A stretch of 64,000 nt of DNA from assembly GCF_042658685.1 (NCBI RefSeq), contig NZ_JBHSQY010000001.1, one strand, 5' to 3'. The notes beneath the pieces are model-generated. The model did not search any database and had not been told where the DNA came from. It saw only the letters and a program-made list of their open reading frames with translations. This DNA comes from Macrococcoides bohemicum (GTDB taxonomy: Bacteria > Bacillota > Bacilli > Staphylococcales > Staphylococcaceae). Both the position numbers and the translations under genes were made by a program. The stretch's first letter is position 1. Each line of letters starts with the position of its first letter. This document shows, in pieces, positions 1 to 8,013 of this stretch.

Positions 1-426
1 ACCTGGCCATAAAGAAACATAAAGTGTTTCTTTTGTATTGTTTATAATCTCTTTTACTTTCTGGATAATATCTTCTTTTGTTTGATATGTCTTTATAATA
101 ATATCTTCTGGTGTAACTGTATTAATATTGTTTAAATTAGTCTGTAAGTCATTCATCGTATTTTCATATTCCATTCGTTTACGATCAATAAAAGTTTGAT
201 ATGGGAGTGCTACATAATAGATTTGTTCTGCTTCATCAATTTTTGTTATGAGTTCTTTTTCGATTAATTTATCAAGCGTATCGTATATTCTGGCACGTGG
301 TACTGCAGAAAGTTTACTGATTTGATAACCGTTTGCTTTACCTAATTTGATACAGGCTAAGTAGCATTTTGCTTCATAGCTACTTAATCCAAGATGCATC
401 ATTTGTTTAATAATATCTTGTTCCAA
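1..426 (-). CDS. TrmB-family transcriptional regulator (3' part outside window)
   Basis: Reading the minus strand from a TTG codon at 426 gives 142 codons that stay open to the window edge. A GAGGTG ribosome binding site lies 7 bases upstream of the TTG. Residues about 10-60 form a winged helix of the TrmB type: LGLSSYEAKCYLACIKLG, then a segment with PRARIYDTLDKL as recognition helix. Residues about 80-140 look like the start of a coiled coil and the effector domain. TrmB regulators usually control sugar or metabolite transport. This one is divergent from a TauE/SafE exporter, and the intergenic gap holds a perfect palindrome, so it probably regulates that exporter and itself. The effector is unknown. 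Confidence 0.8.
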   Translation of the reverse strand, partial: MEQDIIKQMMHLGLSSYEAKCYLACIKLGKANGYQISKLSAVPRARIYDTLDKLIEKELITKIDEAEQIYYVALPYQTFIDRKRMEYENTMNDLQTNLNNINTVTPEDIIIKTYQTKEDIIQKVKEIINNTKETLYVSLWPG

Positions 427-462
427 AAAAACACCTCTTTACGTAATTTCAATTTTGTTTTA

Positions 463-486
463 TAGTTACTATTATAGTAGTAACTA
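463..486. promoter_or_regulatory. Palindrome between TrmB-type regulator and TauE exporter, likely operator
   Basis: TAGTTACTA (463-471) and TAGTAACTA (478-486) are perfect inverted repeats separated by 6 bases. The right arm abuts the AAAGGAG ribosome binding site of the exporter gene, and the left arm is about 36 bases upstream of the regulator start. The position suits a shared operator in the divergent promoter. There is no T-run, so it is not a terminator. Which protein binds is an inference from gene order. Confidence 0.5.
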
Positions 487-500
487 AAGGAGCGTTCAAT

Positions 501-1265
501 GTGGATATTCAAATTTTACTCATTTTAATTATTTTCGGATTTTTAGCTGCATTTATCGATTCCGTGGTAGGTGGCGGGGGACTGATTAGTATTCCTGCAT
601 TACTCGCCACAGGTATGCCGCCTTCTATGGCATTAGGTACTAATAAACTAGCATCATCATTTGGATCATTTACGTCTGCGATTTCATTTATCCGTTCCCG
701 TAAAGTGGATTTTAATATCGTTGCAAAACTGTTTCCGTTATCATTTATTTTATCTATAATGGGTGCATTTGTTGCAACAAAGCTGCCGCCAGAATATTTA
801 AAGCCACTTGCAATTATTATGTTATCACTCGTATTAATTTACACGTTATTTAAAAAAGATTGGGGCGATATTTCAACGTATCAGAAACTTACAAAGAAAA
901 AATTGATATTATTTATTATCATCATTGGTTTAATTGGATTTTATGATGGTTTTTTAGGCGGGGGAACCGGTAGTTTCCTGCTGTTTGTCTTTTTGATTAT
1001 CGGATTTGACTTTTTAAGTGCTGCAGGAAACGCGAAGGTCTTAAACTTTGCGAGTAACTTAGGTGCGCTATTATTATTTATTGTATTAGGGCAAGTCAAT
1101 TTTACATATGGACTAAGCATGGGCGCTGCGATGATTGCTGGCAGTTATGTTGGTAGCCAGTTTGCCATTAGAAAAGGTGTATCATATGTTAAAGTACTAT
1201 TTGTATGTGTGACTGTATTATTAATCGGTAAAAATATATTTGATTACATTAAGGAATATCTATAG
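501..1265 (+). CDS. TauE/SafE family membrane transporter
   Basis: A 254-residue polytopic membrane protein of the TauE/SafE family, whose members export sulfite, sulfoacetate and other organic anions. The internal duplication typical of the family is visible: glycine-rich segments at residues 24-30 (GGGGLIS) and 147-157 (FYDGFLGGGTG) open the two halves, with about eight hydrophobic helices in all. Translation starts at GTG 501 after AAAGGAG; the ATG at 499 is out of frame. The substrate cannot be read from the sequence. It is transcribed away from the TrmB-type regulator and is followed by its own terminator. Confidence 0.88.
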   Translation: MDIQILLILIIFGFLAAFIDSVVGGGGLISIPALLATGMPPSMALGTNKLASSFGSFTSAISFIRSRKVDFNIVAKLFPLSFILSIMGAFVATKLPPEYLKPLAIIMLSLVLIYTLFKKDWGDISTYQKLTKKKLILFIIIIGLIGFYDGFLGGGTGSFLLFVFLIIGFDFLSAAGNAKVLNFASNLGALLLFIVLGQVNFTYGLSMGAAMIAGSYVGSQFAIRKGVSYVKVLFVCVTVLLIGKNIFDYIKEYL

Positions 1266-1289
1266 GAAACGATTAGATATTTCTTTTTT
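1253..1289 (+). terminator. Intrinsic terminator of the TauE/SafE gene
   Basis: A 9-bp stem (1253-1261 with 1275-1283, one G-U pair) encloses the stop codon in its loop and is followed by six T residues. Confidence 0.6.
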
Positions 1290-1391
1290 AGTAAAGAATC
1301 TTAAAATTACCTTAAAAGCGCATGGATATTCTTCTTGGATATCAATAATCTGTTATGATTAAGTAGAATAAAAATATTGGAGGATGAATTG

Positions 1392-2402
1392 ATGAGTAAA
1401 AGAGTTATTGCAATGATTATTGCGGCAGTTTTATTTATTTTAGGAACGTCTGTAAGTTTCTTTACAAGTGCTGTAACAACGAATTTTTCGAAATCATTTG
1501 AAGAAGCTACAAATATGAAAAATGATGAACTAAGTACTACAGTACTTGAAGGTACAGATGGATCTAACCAAATTGCACGTGTTGAAGTAGACGGTGTAAT
1601 CCAGGATACTGGGGTTCCAGGATTATTTGATGAAGCAGGATACAACCATACGAAGACATTACAGACTTTAGAACAAATTAAAGACGATGACAATATTAAA
1701 GGTCTGATGCTTGTAGTGAACTCTCCAGGTGGTGGGGTATATGAAAGCGCTGAAATTCATGATGCTATCAAAGCAATAAAAAAATCTGGTAAGAAAGTGT
1801 ATGTAACGATGAAAAATATGGCTGCTTCTGGTGGATATTATATTTCTGCACCAGCTGATAAAATTTATGCTTCAAGTGAAACCATTACAGGATCTCTTGG
1901 TGTAATCATGCAATCTATGAATTATAAAGAATTAGCTGATAAATATGGTGTTAAATTTAATACGATTAAAAGTGGGCCGCATAAAGATATTATGAGTCCG
2001 ACAAAAGAGATGGATGAAGAAGAGCGCAAGATTTTACAGAGCTTTGTAGATGAAAGCTATAATGCATTCGTAAAAGTAATCAGTGAGGGGCGTCATATTG
2101 ATACAGCACAAGTGAAAAAAATAGCTGATGGCCGTATTTACTCAGGATTACAAGCTAAGAAACTAAATTTAATTGATGAAATTGGTATGGAAAAAGATGC
2201 ATTAAAAGCGATGAAAGAAGATTTGAAAGCAAAGAATGCTGAAGTGATCGAGTTTAATGCGGATGATTCATTTTTCGGTAAAGATTTCTTTGCAGCGAAT
2301 ACATTCGTTAAACAACTGATGGGACAAAGTGATGTTGATCGTGTTCAACAAATTCTGTCAAAACGTCAAGGTTTAGAGCCAATGTATCTATATGGGGAGT
2401 AG
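1392..2402 (+). CDS. sppA: Signal peptide peptidase SppA
   Basis: Membrane-anchored serine protease of family S49 that degrades cleaved signal peptides, 336 residues. An N-terminal transmembrane anchor covers residues 5-28. The catalytic Ser-Lys dyad is visible as Ser146 in NMAASGGYY and Lys198 in KSGPHKD, one residue off Ser147/Lys199 of Bacillus subtilis SppA. The start is ATG 1392, 7 bases after GGAGGA; the in-frame TTG at 1377 would put the ribosome binding site inside the gene. The RDD protein gene follows at once, as in the B. subtilis sppA-yteJ pair, so the two are probably co-transcribed. Confidence 0.95.
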   Translation: MSKRVIAMIIAAVLFILGTSVSFFTSAVTTNFSKSFEEATNMKNDELSTTVLEGTDGSNQIARVEVDGVIQDTGVPGLFDEAGYNHTKTLQTLEQIKDDDNIKGLMLVVNSPGGGVYESAEIHDAIKAIKKSGKKVYVTMKNMAASGGYYISAPADKIYASSETITGSLGVIMQSMNYKELADKYGVKFNTIKSGPHKDIMSPTKEMDEEERKILQSFVDESYNAFVKVISEGRHIDTAQVKKIADGRIYSGLQAKKLNLIDEIGMEKDALKAMKEDLKAKNAEVIEFNADDSFFGKDFFAANTFVKQLMGQSDVDRVQQILSKRQGLEPMYLYGE

Positions 2403-2411
2403 GTGAGAAAA

Positions 2412-3002
2412 ATGACAGAACATTTTAATGAAAGTAATACAGTCCGTCAATATTCTCCAATCGATAATGGTCAATATGTAAGCGAAAGAGCTAGCGGTAC
2501 ATATAGTCATAAGCGTAAACTTGAAGATGAAATTTTAGCGTTGACCCATGCAGGGTTCGGCATTCGTTTAATTGCATATATTATTGATCTTATTCTCATT
2601 TCTTGTATTAAAGGGATTATCATTGGACCAATCGTTGGATTAGGTGGATTACATGATACTTATTTTGGTATAAGACTGTTCTCGGTGGAAAATATTTTAA
2701 GTGCGATCATTTATTTCAGCTATTTTATATTGATGACTTATTGCTTTAGAGCAACTTTAGGTAAGATGATACTACGTCTTAAAGTGTTAAGTTTGAAGGA
2801 GGAAAAACTTTCGATCGGTACAGTGCTTACAAGAGAATTATTCGGTCGTTATATTAGTAATTTCTTTTGGTCACTGCTTTATCTTGTAGTATTATTCAAT
2901 CCTAAAAAACGTGGGATACACGATATACTGAGTGATACATTTGTTGTAAGAGAAGACAAGGAGCCAATCAGACAATTTATATTAAATGAAGGCATCCGTT
3001 AA
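2412..3002 (+). CDS. yteJ: RDD-family membrane protein, SppI/YteJ-like partner of SppA
   Basis: A 196-residue membrane protein with an RDD domain. A hydrophilic N-terminus of about 45 residues is followed by GFGIRLIAYIIDLI, carrying the Arg and Asp of the family, then further hydrophobic helices. In B. subtilis the equivalent neighbour of sppA (YteJ, renamed SppI) binds SppA in the membrane and inhibits its protease activity; the same role is inferred here from position and family. ATG 2412 is chosen because AGGTG lies 6 bases ahead of it. The GTG at 2403 directly abuts the sppA stop codon and has poor spacing. Confidence 0.85.
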   Translation: MTEHFNESNTVRQYSPIDNGQYVSERASGTYSHKRKLEDEILALTHAGFGIRLIAYIIDLILISCIKGIIIGPIVGLGGLHDTYFGIRLFSVENILSAIIYFSYFILMTYCFRATLGKMILRLKVLSLKEEKLSIGTVLTRELFGRYISNFFWSLLYLVVLFNPKKRGIHDILSDTFVVREDKEPIRQFILNEGIR

Positions 3003-3047
3003 AATAATGCTTATAGTTTTATAATTTGTGCTGTTCATGGTAAATTA

Positions 3048-3066
3048 TTAAGTGAATAACACTTAA
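3048..3066 (+). promoter_or_regulatory. Small hairpin abutting the tpx ribosome binding site
   Basis: TTAAGTG (3048-3054) and CACTTAA (3060-3066) are perfect inverted repeats around a 5-base loop. The right arm runs into the AAGGAGG ribosome binding site of tpx. A possible -10 hexamer TATAAT lies at 3020-3025. It may be a 5' stabilising hairpin or an operator; nothing further supports either. Confidence 0.3.
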
Positions 3067-3078
3067 GGAGGAAGACAA

Positions 3079-3576
3079 ATGACTCAAGTAACTTTTAAAA
3101 ATAACCCAGTAACATTATTAGGTGAGCAAGTAACTGTAGGTACAGCAGCGCCTGATTTTTCAGTATTAGATACAGATTTAAATGTTAAGACATTAGCTGA
3201 CTTTGAAGGAAAGAAAAAATTAATTTCAGTTATCCCTTCGATTGATACTGGTGTATGTGAACAACAAACACGTAAATTCAATGAAGAAGCAAGTAGCATT
3301 GATAATGCAGTTGTAATCACTATCTCAGCTGACTTACCCTTTGCACAAAAAAAATGGTGTGCAGCTAACGGTTTAGATAACGTTGTTACTTTAAGTGACC
3401 ATAAAGATTTATCATTCGGTACAAACTACGGTGTAGTAATGGAAGAATTACGTTTATTAGCTCGCTCTGTGTTCGTATTAAACGATGTTAATGAAGTAGT
3501 TTACACTGAAATCGTTTCAGAAGGAACAAATCATCCGGATTATGATAAAGCAATCGAAGCTTTAAAATCAATCTAA
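3079..3576 (+). CDS. tpx: Thiol peroxidase Tpx
   Basis: Atypical 2-Cys peroxiredoxin of 165 residues that reduces peroxides with thioredoxin as electron donor in the cytoplasm. The peroxidatic Cys60 lies in SIDTGVCEQQTRKF and the resolving Cys94 in KKWCAANG; spacing and context match Escherichia coli Tpx (Cys61, Cys95). The order tpx-ytxK-ackA is conserved in Bacillus and Staphylococcus. It has its own terminator, so ytxK is expressed either by read-through or from a separate promoter. Confidence 0.96.
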   Translation: MTQVTFKNNPVTLLGEQVTVGTAAPDFSVLDTDLNVKTLADFEGKKKLISVIPSIDTGVCEQQTRKFNEEASSIDNAVVITISADLPFAQKKWCAANGLDNVVTLSDHKDLSFGTNYGVVMEELRLLARSVFVLNDVNEVVYTEIVSEGTNHPDYDKAIEALKSI

Positions 3577-3599
3577 TTTACAATAATAATGCATAAATG

Positions 3600-3623
3600 C
3601 TGCCCCGAGTGGGCAGTTTTTAT
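3600..3623 (+). terminator. Intrinsic terminator after tpx
   Basis: Stem CTGCCC (3600-3605) with GGGCAG (3611-3616), 5-base loop, then TTTTTATTT. Confidence 0.8.
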
Positions 3624-3636
3624 TTGAAAGGAAACA

Positions 3637-4566
3637 ATGATGATAGAAGAATTATTTAAACTTATAGACGATAAAGCTAAAGCATTTCAGAAAGAAAATG
3701 GACACAGTTTCATTGAGAATTTAGGTCTGGCACTTGAAGATATTTATATGAATGAACGTGATACTTTAGAACGTAGTACGGTAATAGACCGCCGTAAAGC
3801 ATTTCAGTTCAGCTATTTAAGCATGTTAAAAGAAGAGATGATTCAACCAAATCATCAGATGACACCAGACAGTATCGGTTATTTGGTGGCATATGTCATT
3901 CGATTATTTATGCAGGATAGTAAAGAAATTAAGATGCTTGATCTGACAAGTGGTACTGGACACCTATCAGCCACTATACATGAACAAAATCCTGAAACGA
4001 CATTTGATCACGTATTAGTAGAAGTAGATCCAGTATTATCTAGATTAAGTGTACACTTAGCGAACTTTTTAGAAGTGCCGATGGATGTTTTCCCGCAAGA
4101 TGCCATCATGCCTTTACCAGAAGGTGATTTCGATATAGCAGTAGGAGATTTTCCAATTGGTTATTATCCGGTTGATGAACGTAGTCACGAAATGAAGCTT
4201 GGCTTTAAAGAAGGACATAGTTATAGCCACCATCTTCTAATTGAACAAGCGGTTGCTTCATTAAAACCAGGGGGTCTTGCATTTTTAATCGTTCCGAGCA
4301 TGTTATTTGAAGGAGATAAAGTAGAACAGCTCCAAAAATTCATTGCTACAGAAACAGTTATGCAGGCATTTTTAAATTTTCCTACTAGTCTATTTAAATC
4401 AGAAAATTTGCGCAAAAGTCTGTTAGTACTAGAGAATAAAAAGGTAACAGATTCAAAGCCGGTAGAAGTTTTGTTGGCTAATATTCCTGATTTTAAAGAT
4501 GAAAGAAAAATGAAAGCCTTTTTAGACGAACTTGATACATGGTATTCAGAAAATCGTAATAAATAA
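3637..4566 (+). CDS. ytxK: YtxK-type class I SAM-dependent methyltransferase
   Basis: A 309-residue protein of the N6-adenine methylase-like YtxK family. The SAM-binding motif I is LDLTSGTGHLS near residue 100. The catalytic motif expected as NPPY is replaced by GDFPIGYYP near residue 170, so activity on DNA adenine is doubtful and the substrate is unknown. A potential phase of hydrophilic helices precedes the fold. It sits between tpx and ackA exactly as in B. subtilis. Start ATG 3637 has GAAAGGA upstream; ATG 3640 is an alternative. Confidence 0.85.
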   Translation: MMIEELFKLIDDKAKAFQKENGHSFIENLGLALEDIYMNERDTLERSTVIDRRKAFQFSYLSMLKEEMIQPNHQMTPDSIGYLVAYVIRLFMQDSKEIKMLDLTSGTGHLSATIHEQNPETTFDHVLVEVDPVLSRLSVHLANFLEVPMDVFPQDAIMPLPEGDFDIAVGDFPIGYYPVDERSHEMKLGFKEGHSYSHHLLIEQAVASLKPGGLAFLIVPSMLFEGDKVEQLQKFIATETVMQAFLNFPTSLFKSENLRKSLLVLENKKVTDSKPVEVLLANIPDFKDERKMKAFLDELDTWYSENRNK

Positions 4567-4641
4567 TTGCTGTATTATTGTTGCTTTAAACCTGTATTAA
4601 TGATTAAATAAAAGTGTTAAAATTTATTTAGGAGGATTTTC

Positions 4642-5841
4642 ATGAAGAAAATTATGGCAATCAATGCCGGTAGCTCGTCTTTAAAATTCCAATTATTCGA
4701 AATGCCATCAGAAAAAGTATTAACTAAAGGTTTAGTAGAAAGAATCGGATTGAAAAATTCAGTATTCACATTGACAGTTGATGGTGAAAAACGTACAAGA
4801 ACTTTAGATATTAAAGACCATGAAGAAGCGGTTGATATGATGTTAGCACGCATGATTCATTACGGTATTATTAAAAGTGTTGATGAATTAGATGGAACAG
4901 GACATCGTGTTGTTCAAGGGGGAGATTTATTCCCAACTTCAGCATTAGTGAATCGTGACGTTGAAGAAAAAATCGCAAAGTTAATCGAACTTGCGCCACT
5001 ACATAATGCAGCTAACTTAATGGGTATTCAGGCTTTCAGAAGAATGTTACCGGATATTCCACACGTTGCAGTATTTGATACTTCTTTCCACTCAACAATG
5101 CCTGAAACAGCATTCTTATATAGCTTGCCATACCAGTATTATAAAGCACATAAAGTACGTAAATATGGTGCGCATGGTACAAGTCATAAATATGTAGCAC
5201 AACGTGCAGCAGAAATGATGGATAGAAACCATGAAGAAGGTTTAAAGATTATCTCTTGTCATATTGGTAATGGTGGATCAATTACAGCAGTAAAAGATGG
5301 TAAATCTGTAGATACTTCTATGGGCTTCACACCACTTGCTGGTATTACGATGGGTACACGTACAGGTGATATTGACGTTGCTACCATTCCTTATTTAATG
5401 GAAAAATTGCATAAATCTGCTGAAGAATTATTGAATGTATATAATAAAGAGTCAGGTGTATTAGGTATTACAGGTATTTCAAGTGATATGCGTGATATTG
5501 AAATCGCAGCTGAGAATAACGAAGGACGCGCTCAACTTGCATTGGATATCTATGTCGATAGAATTCAAAAATATATCGGACAATATGCAGCAGTAATGGG
5601 TGGCGTTGATGGTATCTTATTTACAGCAGGTGTAGGTGAGAACTCTGATACAATCCGTGCAGCAGTATGTGAAAAATTAGAATTCTTAGGTGTTAAAGTA
5701 GACCCTGAGAAAAATAATGGATTACGTGGTAAGGAAGCAATTATCTCAACAGATGATTCTCGTGTAACTGTAATGGTTATTCCTACAGATGAAGAAGTAA
5801 TGATTGCTCGTGACGTTATGGAATTCGGGGAATTAGGATAA
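4642..5841 (+). CDS. ackA: Acetate kinase AckA
   Basis: Interconverts acetyl phosphate plus ADP with acetate plus ATP, the last step of overflow metabolism. It has 399 residues, the usual length. Family signatures are visible: the N-terminal INAGSSSLKFQ, the central VFDTSFHSTMP, the nucleotide-binding HIGNGGSI, and MGFTPLAG. AGGAGG precedes ATG 4642. No cre site could be recognised in the 75 bases upstream, although in B. subtilis this gene is activated by CcpA. Confidence 0.97.
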   Translation: MKKIMAINAGSSSLKFQLFEMPSEKVLTKGLVERIGLKNSVFTLTVDGEKRTRTLDIKDHEEAVDMMLARMIHYGIIKSVDELDGTGHRVVQGGDLFPTSALVNRDVEEKIAKLIELAPLHNAANLMGIQAFRRMLPDIPHVAVFDTSFHSTMPETAFLYSLPYQYYKAHKVRKYGAHGTSHKYVAQRAAEMMDRNHEEGLKIISCHIGNGGSITAVKDGKSVDTSMGFTPLAGITMGTRTGDIDVATIPYLMEKLHKSAEELLNVYNKESGVLGITGISSDMRDIEIAAENNEGRAQLALDIYVDRIQKYIGQYAAVMGGVDGILFTAGVGENSDTIRAAVCEKLEFLGVKVDPEKNNGLRGKEAIISTDDSRVTVMVIPTDEEVMIARDVMEFGELG

Positions 5842-5854
5842 TAGATTTATGATG

Positions 5855-5888
5855 CTACCTATTCATATTGAATAGGTAGTTTTTTATT
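5855..5888 (+). terminator. Intrinsic terminator after ackA
   Basis: Perfect 11-bp stem CTACCTATTCA (5855-5865) with TGAATAGGTAG (5869-5879), followed by TTTTTTATT. Confidence 0.85.
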
Positions 5889-5965
5889 GTGGAAGAGTTA
5901 GCTGTACGGAAAGTGGTAGTAAATTAAAAATACAACCGTTTCCGAACATCTGTTTATCATATATC

Positions 5966-6012
5966 CCAACAAAAATAGAGCTAAAATGACGATGATCATT
6001 TTAGCTCTATTT
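5966..6012 (-). terminator. Intrinsic terminator of the usp transcript
   Basis: A perfect 17-bp stem (5973-5989 with 5996-6012, 6-base loop) reads on the minus strand into TTTTTGTTGG, so it ends transcription coming from the universal stress protein gene. On the plus strand the trailing T-run is poor. Confidence 0.75.
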
Positions 6013-6029
6013 ATTAAGGAGAGTAGTTA

Positions 6030-6122
6030 TCAGCGTTTCTTGTGTTTTCTCTGTAAATCAACGATTGCATAATAGAAGCAAGTTGCAATTGCTAAAATAA
6101 TTGCATTTTCCTTTTTACACAT
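6030..6122 (-). CDS. Candidate 30-residue single-span membrane peptide downstream of usp
   Basis: An ATG at 6122 opens 30 codons ending in TGA at 6030. The peptide begins MCKKEN, has a hydrophobic span at about residues 7-20 (AIILAIATCFYYAIV) and a strongly basic tail QRKHKKR, the layout of a small membrane protein with a cytoplasmic positive end. It lies 17 bases after the usp stop codon and 18 bases before the strong terminator on the same strand, so it fits inside the usp transcript. Weak point: GCGGAG sits directly against the ATG, which is too close for an ideal ribosome binding site. No known family is recognised. Confidence 0.4.
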   Translation of the reverse strand: MCKKENAIILAIATCFYYAIVDLQRKHKKR

Positions 6123-6139
6123 CTCCGCATTGATTTATT

Positions 6140-6637
6140 TTATTTGTTCTGATCCATAAATTCCTTCGTAGCTACTTCAGGTTCAAAATTATCCGGCATT
6201 GTTTCAGTTCTTACAACTAACACATCACATTCAGCATGACGCACAATTGCTTCTGAAACTGATCCGATGATGAATCGTTCAACTGCATTTAATCCTGTTG
6301 AACCACACATGATAAGGTCAGCATTTAATTTCTGAGCAATTTTCTTAGGAATAATCGTTTTTGGAGATCCGTACTCAATTAAAGTTTCAACGTTGTTTAC
6401 ATCGCGAGACTCGGCAACTTTCTTATAACCATCTAATAATGATTCAGCAAACTGTGTTGCACGTTCGGAAATAGAACGATCATATGCTTCAACACTCGCA
6501 TAACTTCTAGTATCGATAACATTGATGATGTGAAGCGTGGCATCGTTACGTTTAGCAACTTCTACTGCTTTATTAAATGCCCATTCAGCTTCGCTTGATC
6601 CGTCGACTGCAATTAAGATATTTTTATATACTAACAT
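6140..6637 (-). CDS. Universal stress protein, UspA family
   Basis: A 165-residue cytoplasmic UspA-fold protein. The N-terminal strand with acidic residue is KNILIAVDGSSEAEWAF. The ATP-binding motif near residues 112-127 reads GSTGLNAVERFIIGSVSEAI, close to the G-x2-G-x9-G-[ST] consensus, so nucleotide binding is likely. The exact role in stress survival is not known for this subfamily. A good GGAGGG site precedes ATG 6637. It is transcribed divergently from ald and seems to share its transcript with a downstream 30-codon reading frame. Confidence 0.9.
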   Translation of the reverse strand: MLVYKNILIAVDGSSEAEWAFNKAVEVAKRNDATLHIINVIDTRSYASVEAYDRSISERATQFAESLLDGYKKVAESRDVNNVETLIEYGSPKTIIPKKIAQKLNADLIMCGSTGLNAVERFIIGSVSEAIVRHAECDVLVVRTETMPDNFEPEVATKEFMDQNK

Positions 6638-6772
6638 GATTTTCCCTCCATTTTTTATATATTGCGAATCTTTTCTATACTTTAATTATATCACTAATTA
6701 TGGAAAAAGTATGTGACACGGTCGTTAAAAATTCATTTTTATTGATTTAAATATAATTTAAAACAAAAGGGT

Positions 6773-6819
6773 TTGCGTTTCAGCATCAAAGTGCTAATAT
6801 GGTGATGTAAGCGTTATTA
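6773..6819 (+). promoter_or_regulatory. ald promoter with overlapping CcpA cre-like site
   Basis: A -35 hexamer TTGCGT (6773-6778) and a -10 hexamer TAATAT (6795-6800) are 16 bases apart. TGTAAGCGTTATTA at 6806-6819 agrees with the catabolite-response element TGWAARCGYTWNCW at 13 of 14 positions and covers the expected start of transcription. Repression by CcpA in rich sugar is inferred. Confidence 0.6.
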
Positions 6820-6845
6820 TTTATAAATTAAGGGGATGAATTTTA

Positions 6846-7961
6846 ATGATTATCGGAATTCCAAAAGAGATTAAAAACAACGAGAACCGTGTAGGTTTAA
6901 CACCAGGTGGGGTACATGCTTTAGTTGAAAATGGACATACTGTACGCGTTGAAGCAGGTGCAGGTATGGGGTCTTATTTCACTGACGAGGATTATAAAGA
7001 AGCGGGTGCTGAAATCGTTTCTGTTGAGCAAGCATGGGATACAGATATGGTGATTAAAGTAAAAGAACCATTATCAGCAGAGTTTGGATATTTTAAAGAA
7101 GGATTAGTCTTATTTACTTACTTACATTTAGCACCTGAAGTTGAACTGACAAAAGCTTTATTAGAGAAGAAAGTAGTTGGTATTGCTTATGAGACAGTAC
7201 AATTACCTACAGGTGGACTTCCATTATTATCTCCAATGAGTGAGGTTGCTGGACGTATGGCGACTCAAATTGGTGCGCAATTCCTACAAAAAACAAACGG
7301 TGGAAAAGGGATTTTATTAGCAGGTGTTCCTGGTGTTGAAAAAGGTAAAGTGACTATCATTGGTGGTGGACAAGCTGGAACTAATGCAGCGAAAATGGCT
7401 ATAGGTTTAGGAGCAGATGTTACAATTCTGGATTTATCTCCAGTAAGATTACAACAATTAGATGATTTATTTGGTAGTCAGGTTCAAACATTAATGTCTA
7501 CACCTTTAAATATTGCAGAATCAGTTAAAAACAGTGATTTAGTTATCGGTGCTGTATTAATTCCTGGTGCTAAAGCGCCTAAATTAGTAACTGAAGAAAT
7601 GATTAAATCAATGAGCCCAGGTTCAGTAGTCATTGATATTGCGATTGACCAAGGTGGAATCTTTGAAACTTCAGATCGTATTACGACACATGATGACCCA
7701 ACGTTTATTAAACACGATGTTGTTCATTACTCAGTAGCAAATATGCCTGGAGCAGTACCTCGTACTTCAACGATGGCGTTATCGAATGCTACGATTCCTT
7801 ATGCATTACAAATTGCAAATAAAGGCTATAAACAAGCAGCTTTAGATAATGAAGCAATCTTAAAAGGTTTCAATACTTTAGATGGTAATGTTACATTCAG
7901 AGCTGTAGCTGATGATCAAGGTTTAGAATATGTTGATGCAAAATCGTTATTAGAGAAGTAA
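6846..7961 (+). CDS. ald: Alanine dehydrogenase
   Basis: NAD-dependent oxidative deamination of L-alanine to pyruvate and ammonia, allowing alanine to serve as carbon and nitrogen source. It has 371 residues, the family norm. Substrate-site residues are Arg15 (ENRVG), Lys73 (KVKEP) and His94 (TYLHLAP). The Rossmann motif GGGQAGTNAA begins near residue 173. AAGGGGA precedes ATG 6846. The promoter carries a cre-like site, consistent with a catabolic enzyme shut down by preferred sugars. Confidence 0.97.
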   Translation: MIIGIPKEIKNNENRVGLTPGGVHALVENGHTVRVEAGAGMGSYFTDEDYKEAGAEIVSVEQAWDTDMVIKVKEPLSAEFGYFKEGLVLFTYLHLAPEVELTKALLEKKVVGIAYETVQLPTGGLPLLSPMSEVAGRMATQIGAQFLQKTNGGKGILLAGVPGVEKGKVTIIGGGQAGTNAAKMAIGLGADVTILDLSPVRLQQLDDLFGSQVQTLMSTPLNIAESVKNSDLVIGAVLIPGAKAPKLVTEEMIKSMSPGSVVIDIAIDQGGIFETSDRITTHDDPTFIKHDVVHYSVANMPGAVPRTSTMALSNATIPYALQIANKGYKQAALDNEAILKGFNTLDGNVTFRAVADDQGLEYVDAKSLLEK

Positions 7962-7978
7962 TTTAATGTTGTAAGTAG

Positions 7979-8013
7979 AAGAGGAGTGCGTCATCGCACT
8001 CCTCTTAATTTTT
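7979..8013. terminator. Bidirectional terminator between ald and cutC
   Basis: Perfect 12-bp stem AAGAGGAGTGCG (7979-7990) with CGCACTCCTCTT (7995-8006). It is followed by AATTTTTA on the plus strand, and it closes both convergent genes. The right end overlaps the last codon of cutC. Confidence 0.75.

Noticed and set aside
1307..1693. A 128-codon minus-strand frame over sppA
   Set aside because: It is antisense to a well-recognised gene, with Ser/Asn-rich low-complexity sequence typical of shadow frames.
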